Source: Verrucomicrobiaceae bacterium (GTDB lineage Bacteria > Verrucomicrobiota > Verrucomicrobiia > Verrucomicrobiales > Verrucomicrobiaceae). Taken from it: a stretch of 64,000 nt of DNA. The position numbers were made by a program, and so were the translations under genes. Positions 5,977 through 13,966 of this stretch are shown piece by piece. The notes under the pieces are model-generated. The model ran no database searches. It worked only from the letters and a program-made list of their open reading frames with translations, and was not told where the DNA came from. Each line of letters opens with the position of its first letter. The first letter of the stretch is position 1. Location: the NCBI GenBank assembly GCA_019694165.1, contig JAIBCL010000011.1, positions 62,001-126,000 of the forward strand, written 5' to 3'.

Positions 5977-8805
5977 TCAACGCGCTGGCTTGTTCTTTGG
6001 AAATCCCGCGAACAAATCCCCCTTCGGCCAGACACGAATGCCATCCAGCAACCGATCTAGCTCCGGCTGCAAGGCACGCGAAAACGCTTCGATGCCTGGC
6101 TTCGCTCTCGCATTGAACAACACGATCCAATTTCTCCCATCGGGACGCTTCATGAGCATCGTCGAAGTGCCCGCGAGCGAACCCGTGTGCGCAAGACAAA
6201 TGCCGCGCGGCGTCTCGCGATGCGCGAGGCCGTAGGCATATGCGAAGTCCTTGTGCTTGCCTTTGTCATCGAGCCAATACTTGTCGTCGGGTCGCGCGAG
6301 CATCATGTCGAGCGTGCTGCGTTTGAGCAGCGTGTGATCGCCATCGAAGCTGCAGGCGAAGCGCGCGAGATCGATGCAAGACGCGATCCACGCGCCGTGC
6401 GAGTCCATCGCTTCGATGCTCCAACTGCCATACGGTGCGGGGACGATCTGGCTCTTGGCATCGGCGAAGACGGATGGCGTGCGAAGCGGAGCGTAGTAGC
6501 GCACTTCGTTAGGCTGACGTTGGTCGAGCAAGGTGTGGCCTTGCATGATGGTGCGTGCTCCGACGGGATCGAGCACGGTGGCTCGCACGAAGTCGGCATA
6601 GCTCTGGCCGGTGAGTTTCTCGATGGCGCGTCCGAGCAGACAGTAGCCGTAGTTAGAATACGACTGCCGCGCTCCGGGATCGAAGTCGAGCGGCTGCGCC
6701 ATCATGTTGCGGATGATCGCGGGAATGTCGGCGGGTGGCGGCAGGTTCAGCGCCTTCGCGAAGTCCTCATACTTGAACATCGCATCGAAGGACTTCTCGC
6801 GATCCCATCCGCCGCTGTGGTTGAGCAGTTGCCGCACGGTGATTTGTTTCAGTCGCGGATCGATCTTAGCGTCGGGCTTCGGTGGGTCGTAGTTCCCAAT
6901 CACATCAAAGATCTTGTCGTCGAGCTTGAGCTTGCCGTCTTCGATGAGCTTGAAGATCGCGACGGCCGTGATCGGCTTAGAGATCGAAGCGATGCGGAAC
7001 AAATGCTCGGGCGTCACTTGCTCGCGTGCCCCGACATCCGCATAGCCAAACCCGCGCGCATACATGAGGCGGCCTCCATCGGTGATGGCGAGCGAAGCGC
7101 CGGGGATGCTGTTGCGCGTGAGATAATCGGCCATCAGCGCATCGACGCTTTGCAGCTCCTTCACCACTTCGCCTGTGATGGGCGGCTCGCGCTTCCAGCC
7201 CGGACCGCGCAGCACATGACCAGGGCGCGCGTTGGTTTGCTTGCCGTCATTGATCACGAGCTGGCCATTCACGATGACGAACTTCATCCCTTCGCTTGGC
7301 TGCTCAGGATGCGCGAAGTCGGCGTGGTCGATGATGTGCTCGTAGTCGAAGACGATCACATCCGCGGCGAGTCCTTCCGCGATGCGACCGCGATCATGCG
7401 CCATGACTTCATTCGCGGCGAGCGCACTGGCTTGGGCGACGAAGCGCTCCAGCGTCGTCGCTTTGCCATCGCGAACGTAGCGCGCGAGCAGTCGCGGGAA
7501 CGATCCGAACGCACGCGGATGCGAGGCGAGCCCGCCGCCTGCCGCTGGACCAACATCCGTGCAGAACGAAATGAAGTCCTCGCCGATGAGCCTGCGTTTG
7601 TTGTCGTCGCTCATCGACTGCGGCATCACAAACGCGCCGCTGCCGACGAGATGGAAAAACAAATCCCACGGATCAAGTTTCAGCTTCTCCGCAGCACTCG
7701 CGAGACTCGATCCGGGCTCGATCTTGTATTTCAAGCTGTGGCTCTTGCCGATGATGAGCTTCGTCCAGTCGCGACCGATGTGTTTATACCAGTTCTCCCA
7801 GCCGCCTTCATCGGACTCCATCTCGGCGCGAATGGTCTTGCGCAGTTCAGGATCATCGAGCCTGCTCACCAACGCCTCGCGCCCTTTGGCGAAGTGACGC
7901 GGATGCACGAGCGCCTCCATGCCGAGGCCGTTGTTGATATACGGATACACATCCGCCGCGACTTCTGCGCCTGATGCACGCGCTGCGCGGATCTTCGCGA
8001 CGGCTTGATCCATCTTTGACCAGTTGCCTTTGCCTGCGGTCTTCAGATGAAAAATGTGCACCGGCGTGTGGCCCTTGCGGCCGATCTCCAGCGCCTCGTC
8101 AATGGCTTCGAGCAGCTTGTCGCCTTCGTTGCGCATGTGCGTGTAATAACGTCCGCCGAACTCGCCAGCGACGCCTGCCAGCGCACCGATTTCATCCGTG
8201 TCGGCAAACACCGCAGGCGGATAAATCAGCGACGTGGAAACGCCAATCGCACCTACCTCCATCGCCTCGCGCACCATGTCCTTCATCTTCGCGAGTTCAT
8301 CATTCGTGGGCTCGCGATCTTCCTCGCCAATCACCAGCCGTCGCACCTGCGTGTGCCCGATGGTCTGCGCGACATTCACCGGAAGCCCGCCGAGATCGAG
8401 CAGATGAAAATACTCCGCCATCGTGCGCCAGCCCATCGACTTCGCCTCACTCTCCGACAGCGGCGCGCCTGAATTGCCCTCGCCCGCGAGGATCGTCGTG
8501 ATGCCCTGCGACACAAGATTGAAACCCGTCTCCGGCTTGTCGAGCATCGGCGTCGCCGTCTGCCCCATCATGTCGATGAACCCCGGCGCGACGATCAAAC
8601 CCTTCGCCTCGATCACCTTCGAAGCTTTCTCACTATCGAGCTTGCCGATCTTCGCAATGCGTCCGTCCTTGATGCCCACGTCAGCTGAATACCACGGCGA
8701 GCCCGTGCCATCGACGATACGTCCGTGTTTGATGAGGATGTCAAAGTTGTCCGCTGCGTGAGCAGAGCAAGACAGGCAAGCGAAGAGAGCGAGGAGACGT
8801 TGCAT
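5977..8805 (-). CDS. Secreted fusion: N-acyl-D-amino-acid deacylase-like amidohydrolase + serine beta-lactamase-fold hydrolase
   Basis: This 942-residue exported protein has a signal peptide in residues 1-17. Residues about 20-545 are a D-aminoacylase-like amidohydrolase: DILIKHGRIVDGTGSPWY, the LVSQGITTILAGEG barrel segment, YYTHMRNEGD, HIFHLKTAG, and a C-terminal RGRIAEGLAADVIVFD strand. The usual HxH metal motif after PGFID is replaced by MMGQT, as in a known subgroup with PGFIDMxGQ. Residues about 550-930 are a class C beta-lactamase/penicillin-binding-like hydrolase with SxxK (SISK, near residue 605), YSN (near 718), and HTGSLAG as the third motif. The likely role is periplasmic or extracellular hydrolysis of D-amino-acid-containing peptides. 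The fusion itself is the notable point; the substrate is not known. Confidence 0.9.
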   Translation of the reverse strand: MQRLLALFACLSCSAHAADNFDILIKHGRIVDGTGSPWYSADVGIKDGRIAKIGKLDSEKASKVIEAKGLIVAPGFIDMMGQTATPMLDKPETGFNLVSQGITTILAGEGNSGAPLSESEAKSMGWRTMAEYFHLLDLGGLPVNVAQTIGHTQVRRLVIGEEDREPTNDELAKMKDMVREAMEVGAIGVSTSLIYPPAVFADTDEIGALAGVAGEFGGRYYTHMRNEGDKLLEAIDEALEIGRKGHTPVHIFHLKTAGKGNWSKMDQAVAKIRAARASGAEVAADVYPYINNGLGMEALVHPRHFAKGREALVSRLDDPELRKTIRAEMESDEGGWENWYKHIGRDWTKLIIGKSHSLKYKIEPGSSLASAAEKLKLDPWDLFFHLVGSGAFVMPQSMSDDNKRRLIGEDFISFCTDVGPAAGGGLASHPRAFGSFPRLLARYVRDGKATTLERFVAQASALAANEVMAHDRGRIAEGLAADVIVFDYEHIIDHADFAHPEQPSEGMKFVIVNGQLVINDGKQTNARPGHVLRGPGWKREPPITGEVVKELQSVDALMADYLTRNSIPGASLAITDGGRLMYARGFGYADVGAREQVTPEHLFRIASISKPITAVAIFKLIEDGKLKLDDKIFDVIGNYDPPKPDAKIDPRLKQITVRQLLNHSGGWDREKSFDAMFKYEDFAKALNLPPPADIPAIIRNMMAQPLDFDPGARQSYSNYGYCLLGRAIEKLTGQSYADFVRATVLDPVGARTIMQGHTLLDQRQPNEVRYYAPLRTPSVFADAKSQIVPAPYGSWSIEAMDSHGAWIASCIDLARFACSFDGDHTLLKRSTLDMMLARPDDKYWLDDKGKHKDFAYAYGLAHRETPRGICLAHTGSLAGTSTMLMKRPDGRNWIVLFNARAKPGIEAFSRALQPELDRLLDGIRVWPKGDLFAGFPKNKPAR

Positions 8806-8859
8806 GGCGGGGCGGGAACGGCGGGCTCATCAGCGTTCTTCTCGGTGAGTCACTGTCCT

Positions 8860-9276
8860 TCACAAGCAGTCGTTGATGAACCGCTCAGGGGTGATTGGCT
8901 GGGGCTTGTAGCCTGAACCAATCAACGCATCGAAGTGATGATCGGACGTGATGATCCAATCGGCGTCCACGACGATGGCGCAGTCGGCGAAAGCGTCATC
9001 GTCAGGATCTCCGATGACCGTATGAAATCGGTAGCTCGCTCCGATGTGTCGCACTGTGCCGTGAAGACTGTCGATCAAGGTGAGAAATCTCGACACGTCA
9101 CTCCAACGCTGCTGCCCGCCATAGCGGACGACGACCTCTTCGTATTCAAGGAGAATCGGCGTGGACACAGCCAAGATCCATTCACCGTTCAACAACGACT
9201 GGCGGATGCGTGCAACTGGCGATGCTTTGCCGAACACCTGGATCAAAGCGTTCGTGTCCAGCACTGCCGTGATCAT
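8860..9276 (-). CDS. PIN-domain toxin (putative endoribonuclease)
   Basis: This 138-residue protein of the PIN_3-type family is predicted to be a metal-dependent RNase and the toxin of a type II toxin-antitoxin pair. The acidic active-site residues are in place: AVLDTNALIQ at the N-terminus, LLEYEEVV in the middle, and DPDDDAFADCAIVVDADWIITSDHHF towards the C-terminus. Its start overlaps the stop of the upstream small gene by 4 nt, the usual arrangement for antitoxin-toxin pairs. The length is normal for the family. It looks intact. Confidence 0.85.
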   Translation of the reverse strand: MITAVLDTNALIQVFGKASPVARIRQSLLNGEWILAVSTPILLEYEEVVVRYGGQQRWSDVSRFLTLIDSLHGTVRHIGASYRFHTVIGDPDDDAFADCAIVVDADWIITSDHHFDALIGSGYKPQPITPERFINDCL

Positions 9277-9521
9277 GATGCCTGACTTGCGCGCAGAGCT
9301 TCCCTCGCAGTCCTAATGATCTCAGGCAATTGCGACAGCTTTCCGGCTGCGCGATCAGCATCAAAGCCTTCGTTCAATCGGTCGGTCACCTCATCGAGTT
9401 CGAGTTGAAGCGCCACACGATGCAAAAGGAGAAGGTTGTCGTCGCCAAGACGATCTACCTCCGCGTGCAGAAGCGGGCGGAGTTCCTTGGGATCGACGGG
9501 CGATGCTGAAAGCAGGCTCAT
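9273..9521 (-). CDS. Antitoxin-like partner of the PIN toxin
   Basis: This 82-residue, mostly helical, acidic protein (LLHAEVDRLGDDNLLLLHRVALQLELDEV) sits directly upstream of the PIN gene and overlaps it by 4 nt. Size, charge and position fit an antitoxin. No ribbon-helix-helix or AbrB motif is obvious, so the DNA-binding family cannot be named. Unnamed antitoxins of this shape commonly accompany PIN_3 toxins. A palindrome just before its ATG could be the autoregulatory operator. Confidence 0.7.
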   Translation of the reverse strand: MSLLSASPVDPKELRPLLHAEVDRLGDDNLLLLHRVALQLELDEVTDRLNEGFDADRAAGKLSQLPEIIRTAREALRASQAS

Positions 9522-9527
9522 GGATGA

Positions 9528-9541
9528 AGTCTAGCAAGACT
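9528..9541 (-). promoter_or_regulatory. Palindrome upstream of the antitoxin start (possible operator)
   Basis: AGTCT-TGCT-AGACT (minus strand) forms a 5-bp inverted repeat that ends 7 nt before the antitoxin ATG at 9521. Antitoxins usually repress their own operon by binding such a site at the promoter. The palindrome is seen in the sequence; the function is inferred from position only. Confidence 0.3.
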
Positions 9542-9680
9542 CGGGTCGCGATGCCACCAGCAAGTTTCGAGGGACCAAGGCAGTGCCGAACTTTAGCGCG
9601 AACGGGCGTCGCGGGCCGAGTCGTTTGATGTGATCGGATCTCCGTCGGCCTTTCACGCTGTCACCGGCGGAAGCCGATGA

Positions 9681-12149
9681 CTACTTTGCTCCGCTCGCGA
9701 GGAACGCCAGCAGATCACGCAACTCTTCATCCGTCATCGTCATCACCAAGCCGGGGGGCATGAGCGAGGTTTTCAATTCGACGCGGCTCACGATGTCGGT
9801 CTGCGGGAAGGACTTCTCTTTGCCGGTGAGATCGCGGAAGACTTCGGTGCTCGATGAGCGGAGCAGGATGCCGATGAAGTCGGTGCCGTCTTTGAGCTTC
9901 ACCTGTGAGGGATAGAATTGTGGTGCGACTTCGCGGCTGGGTTCGAGGATGGAGCGGAGAATCGCAAGTCGGTCGCCTTGCTGAGCGACGAGTGTGAGAT
10001 CAGGGCCGACGACATTCCCGCGCCCGCTGTGGCGATGACACGACGCGCAGGTGGCGACCTTGGTGTTGAAGAAAAGGCGACGCCCGGCTTCGGGATCGGC
10101 TTTGCCAGGGAGCGAGTCGATGAGCTTGAGCCAGGCTTCGGTTTGATCAAAGGGCGGGCGCTGTGGTGCTGGCTCAGGCGGAGGAGCGAAAGAAGAGTGG
10201 CGGTAAACTCGCAGCGCTTCTGAGCGCAAGGATGGCTCGGAACTCGTTGCACTGAGCCGGACCAAATAAGCCATGTAGTCTTTGTCGTCCGAGGTGTTCA
10301 GGCCTGCGATCGCATCTGCACGAACCCTCACCGGACGTGTATCATCACGAACAATCTCAAAGAGCAGAGCATGGGCCTCTTTCGATGGTCTCGCCGCAAG
10401 CGTGCGCACGGCTTCGAGCTGAAGCACGTCGTCGCTGCTGTTAGCGAACTCGCGCAGCATATCGAGCGTGAGCGCTTTGTGCGTCGGTGGTGTGAGACGT
10501 AGCGCGTAGCCTTTGAGTCGTGCGGGTGTTTTGGGATTCGTAATGCGCTCGACAAGCACCTCGGGATTCGTCACGCCTGCGCCGGGATCGCCGCGAAGCG
10601 TGTTCCAGGTCGCGAGCGCGGCTTCGAAGAGTCGATAATCGAGTGAGGCGTCGCTGAGCATGGCTTCGACCGGCATCGTGAAACTCTTGAGCACCGCGTC
10701 GGCAATCCAGCGCAGGCTCTCGAAACGCAGTTCGGGATCGGCATCGTTGAGGAAGGCGCGCGGCCATTGCTCGTCGCTCATATCGTTGCGACGCAGCGCT
10801 ACGAAGGCCCACACGCGGTCTTCCTTTGGCAAGCTCTTCACCTTGTCCACGGTCCATGACTCGCGAGCGAGCGCGGTAAGTGCGGCATCGCTGAGCACGG
10901 CGTCGGTGCCGCGTGCGAGAGTGAGCAGCTTCGCGGTGTCGAGCTTCGCTTTTCCATCGCGCAGATCGCGGGCGAGTTCGGCTTCCTTCGTGAGCGGATC
11001 GTTGTCCTTCTTGATCCACGCAGCATCGTCGCTGATCTCCAACTTCCAGAGGCGGCCGCGTTTGTGGATCGGATACGAGCTGAAGACCCAGTCGTTGAAG
11101 TAGAACACACCTTTGCCTGCCGAGACCATGCAGGTCGGGCGGAAGAAGTCGCTGCCTTTGAGCAGTTTGATGCGCTCGGACGTGTAGCCCGCACCTTTGC
11201 GATGCAACGGGAAGTAGTCCACGCTGTGATCGCTCCACGAGGGAATGAGCACTCCGCCGCCGAGTTCGACCACGGCGCACGGGCCTTCGCCGCTGGGATG
11301 AATCATGCCGAGCGTGCCGCGCAGTTCGCCGTTCCACGCGACAAAGGGATGCACCGGCGCGCTGCCATAGACCCATTGGAAACCGTAGTCCGCGCCTTCG
11401 ACGACATTGAGCAAGCGACACGGCGGACGACTGCCGGGGTCGTTGTCGGCGGCGAAGATCTCGCCATCACTTCGAACGCAGATGCCGAAGGGATTCCAGA
11501 AACCTTTCGCGATGCGATGCAGCTTCTTGCCATCCGCCGTGCAACGAAACACGCCGCCTTCACCGCGACCGCTCACCTTCGTGCCGTCCTTCGCGGTGAG
11601 CGTCCAGTCCTTGCCGAAGTTCTCGCCGAGCGAGAAGACCAAGCTGCCGTCCGGCGCCCAGGCCATGCCGCTGAGGCCGTTGTGCGGATAGTCCGACACC
11701 GTATCGAGCGCGAGCAGCGTCTCCTCTTTGTCGCCGACGCCATCGCCATTCGTATCCTTCACGCGCAGGACGCGTCCGCGCTCCGAGAGATAGATCCAGC
11801 CATCGGGACCGCACTCGACATGCATGGTGGACTTCGTTTGCGTGTAGAATACGCGACGATTTTTCCCGTTCGCATCGAACACGACGACCTCATCATACTG
11901 CGGCCCATCGTAGCCCTCGGGCCGAAAGTGCGTGTGGCACGAGATGCTCCAGATGTTGCCCTTTTCATCGACATCAATGCCGGTCGGCGTCACCAGATCG
12001 GGATGCTCGGCAAGCATCGTGAGCTTCACCCCTGGCTGGAGAATCTCCACACGCGGTGGGAGATCAACGGGCACATCAGGAGCCTTCGGCGGCGGGCCGG
12101 ATTGAGCGAGTGCGGCCAGGGGCAGGAGCATGAAGGCGATGCGGTGCAT
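9681..12149 (-). CDS. PVC-type secreted c-type cytochrome / dehydrogenase-like protein (propeller-HEAT-CxxCH)
   Basis: This 822-residue exported protein starts at the ATG at 12149, which gives the signal peptide MHRIAFMLLPLAALA; an ORF extension to 12194 adds a non-signal leader. Residues about 30-410 form a sorbosone/glucose-dehydrogenase-like beta-propeller: PTGIDVDEKGNIW, ECGPDGWIYLSERGRVLRV, GFWNPFGICVRSDGEIFAADND. Residues about 430-670 are helical HEAT-like repeats. The C-terminus is a cytochrome c domain with the haem motif CASCH near residue 702 and a distal SLMPPGLVMTMTDEELRDLLAFL. This architecture is characteristic of Planctomycetes and Verrucomicrobia. The presumed role is periplasmic sugar or polyol oxidation; the substrate is unknown. 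The intergenic region upstream is about 150 bp. Confidence 0.92.
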   Translation of the reverse strand: MHRIAFMLLPLAALAQSGPPPKAPDVPVDLPPRVEILQPGVKLTMLAEHPDLVTPTGIDVDEKGNIWSISCHTHFRPEGYDGPQYDEVVVFDANGKNRRVFYTQTKSTMHVECGPDGWIYLSERGRVLRVKDTNGDGVGDKEETLLALDTVSDYPHNGLSGMAWAPDGSLVFSLGENFGKDWTLTAKDGTKVSGRGEGGVFRCTADGKKLHRIAKGFWNPFGICVRSDGEIFAADNDPGSRPPCRLLNVVEGADYGFQWVYGSAPVHPFVAWNGELRGTLGMIHPSGEGPCAVVELGGGVLIPSWSDHSVDYFPLHRKGAGYTSERIKLLKGSDFFRPTCMVSAGKGVFYFNDWVFSSYPIHKRGRLWKLEISDDAAWIKKDNDPLTKEAELARDLRDGKAKLDTAKLLTLARGTDAVLSDAALTALARESWTVDKVKSLPKEDRVWAFVALRRNDMSDEQWPRAFLNDADPELRFESLRWIADAVLKSFTMPVEAMLSDASLDYRLFEAALATWNTLRGDPGAGVTNPEVLVERITNPKTPARLKGYALRLTPPTHKALTLDMLREFANSSDDVLQLEAVRTLAARPSKEAHALLFEIVRDDTRPVRVRADAIAGLNTSDDKDYMAYLVRLSATSSEPSLRSEALRVYRHSSFAPPPEPAPQRPPFDQTEAWLKLIDSLPGKADPEAGRRLFFNTKVATCASCHRHSGRGNVVGPDLTLVAQQGDRLAILRSILEPSREVAPQFYPSQVKLKDGTDFIGILLRSSSTEVFRDLTGKEKSFPQTDIVSRVELKTSLMPPGLVMTMTDEELRDLLAFLASGAK

Positions 12150-12302
12150 GGGCACTACTACGCTTCTGAATCTGCAATATTCGCACGAGAGCACAGCTCA
12201 TTGGAGTGGATGCACCTGTCGAAACGAGAACGCTTCCGGCCCAAGTTGACGAAGTCCGTCTGTTGAATTCGGCCTTCCTGTCCACTGCGGGCGCAACGAC
12301 GA

Positions 12303-13010
12303 TCACCGGGGCCATCCGTCGGTGATCACGAACGCAAGAACGTAGCACACACCGATCGCCACGCCGCCGAAGATGCCCGTCGCGACGCTCACGCCCCAAC
12401 CACCACTGCGCAAAAAGCGCGCAAGCCAGGCAAGCGCAACGGCGATGCCGAACTCTCCGACGATGATGTAATACGGTGTTCCTGAGATCATGCGGCAGCC
12501 GGCGTAGCGCCACCAATGGATAAGCCGCGCCATTTCCTCGTAGTAGGGAATATTGATGGCACCGAGCACGCCGGTGACGATCAGGCCGCGTACGGTGCCG
12601 AGGCGCTCCACAAGCCGCAAGCCGATGTACCCAAACTGCACCGCCACGATTTCCCAGGCGAGCGGCATCCACAGAGGCGAACGCCACAGCATGGGGCCGC
12701 CGCCGACCGAGTAGTCGAGCGTGCGAGTAACGTCCACCAACCAGGCATCGGCCGCCAGCTCTACGATGCCGACGGCGAGGCCGAAGACCATGAAGCGGGC
12801 GAGCAGCAAATCGCGCTTCGCGAGGACAAATCCGAGCAGCATCGCATTGTCGATAAGGTTCAGGATCATTCCCGTACGCCAGTCCGACCATGGGGCCAGA
12901 GTGAGCAGTCCAACACCGGTGATGTTTATCGCTACGGTCGCCAGCACCACGCGCAGGCGGGTGCCATCCAGCGGATCAGTTAATGCAGGGGGTGCCTCGC
13001 TCGCGAACAT
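12303..13010 (-). CDS. Integral membrane protein, about seven TM helices, unknown function
   Basis: This 235-residue protein has about seven hydrophobic segments, among them LATVAINITGVGLLTL, LIDNAMLLGFVLA, MVFGLAVGIVELAA, IVTGVLGAINIPYY and GIFGGVAIGVCYVLAFVI. Notable features are conserved-looking charged residues inside or next to helices (DNAMLLG, ELAADAW, YYEEMARLIHWW). I do not recognise the family. The ATG at 13010 lies 8 nt after the stop of the upstream AraC-MGMT gene; the earlier ATG at 13037 would overlap it. The spacing suggests co-transcription with that repair gene. Confidence 0.75.
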   Translation of the reverse strand: MFASEAPPALTDPLDGTRLRVVLATVAINITGVGLLTLAPWSDWRTGMILNLIDNAMLLGFVLAKRDLLLARFMVFGLAVGIVELAADAWLVDVTRTLDYSVGGGPMLWRSPLWMPLAWEIVAVQFGYIGLRLVERLGTVRGLIVTGVLGAINIPYYEEMARLIHWWRYAGCRMISGTPYYIIVGEFGIAVALAWLARFLRSGGWGVSVATGIFGGVAIGVCYVLAFVITDGWPR

Positions 13011-13017
13011 GCGGGCA

Positions 13018-13884
13018 TCATGCCACCGCGTCGGCACGCGGCATCTGATTTCTCAGCGCAGCCTCCCAGCCGAGCATCGCGCGCTTGCGCTCGCGCTCCC
13101 AGCGATACTGGCCGATCACACCCGTCTCGCGGATCACGCGGTGGCAAGGGATGAGAAATGCCAGCGGATTGCTTCCGACCGCCGTGCCCACCGCACGCGA
13201 TGCGCCAGGCCGCCCAATCGCGGTGGCGAGCTGGCCGTAGCTGACCACCACTCCAGGCGGCACGCAGAGCAGCGCGCGCCATACCCGGAGTTGGAACTCC
13301 GTCCCGCGCACGAAGGCGCGGAAGTTTGCGGGCTGCTTCGTCAAACTGGCGCAGGGACTTTGAAAAACACGGGAGACCAGCTCTCGCACAGGGTTGTCAT
13401 TCCATGTGATGTTCGCACGCGGCCATGCTTCGGCGAGCGGCGCGACGGCGGAGTCACGATCAACGTCTTCGACAAATGCCAGATGGCACACACCGCGCGG
13501 ACCGATGCCGGCGCAGCAGAGGCCGAATGGACTCTCCGCAAACCCGATTTCGATTCGCCAGCCCGCGCCGCCCGCCTTGATTTCTCCCGGCGTCGCGGCC
13601 TCGAGGGTGACGCACAGGTCGTGGAGCCGCCCGGCGGAAGACAGGCCGGCATCCAGCGCTGCGTCGAAGACGGTCGCGCCGCGCCGCAATTGCCCGCGTG
13701 CATGGACAAGCGTGAGGCATTGCAAAAAGTCCTTCGGCGACACGCCCGCCCAGCGCGTGAAGAGCCGGTGAAAGTGATGCGCGCTCAATCCTGCAAGCAC
13801 TGCGAGTTCGCCAAGGTCCGGCCGCCCGGCGTGGTTCTCGTCGAGATGTCGGATGATGCGTGCCACGCGCTCATAGTCGTTCAT
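13018..13884 (-). CDS. AraC-type HTH fused to methylated-DNA-[protein]-cysteine S-methyltransferase (Ada-like)
   Basis: The protein has 288 residues. Residues 1-100 form an AraC-type DNA-binding domain (LAVLAGLSAHHFHRLFTRWAGVSPKDFLQ). Residues about 120-285 are an O6-alkylguanine-DNA alkyltransferase domain with FQLRVWRALLCVPPGVVVSYGQLA and the active site PCHRV (Cys about 247), which takes alkyl groups from O6-methylguanine in a suicide reaction. The Ada N-terminal zinc/Cys methyl-phosphotriester sensor is absent, so this is the short Ada form. Any activator role must be triggered another way. The start at 13884 gives MNDYERVARIIRHL, the usual beginning of the AraC domain. It is followed at 8 nt by the 7-TM gene. 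Confidence 0.9.
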   Translation of the reverse strand: MNDYERVARIIRHLDENHAGRPDLGELAVLAGLSAHHFHRLFTRWAGVSPKDFLQCLTLVHARGQLRRGATVFDAALDAGLSSAGRLHDLCVTLEAATPGEIKAGGAGWRIEIGFAESPFGLCCAGIGPRGVCHLAFVEDVDRDSAVAPLAEAWPRANITWNDNPVRELVSRVFQSPCASLTKQPANFRAFVRGTEFQLRVWRALLCVPPGVVVSYGQLATAIGRPGASRAVGTAVGSNPLAFLIPCHRVIRETGVIGQYRWERERKRAMLGWEAALRNQMPRADAVA

Positions 13885-13966
13885 GCCGCGCACTCTGCGC
13901 CGGATCGCCCGCTGCTCCACCCGGTTCTTGCTGCCTGACACCACAAAGCAGCGGGCGCCATGCCTG

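Noticed and set aside
6187-7974. 595-codon plus-strand open frame
   Set aside because: Antisense to the amidohydrolase/beta-lactamase fusion, whose catalytic motifs on the other strand are unambiguous.
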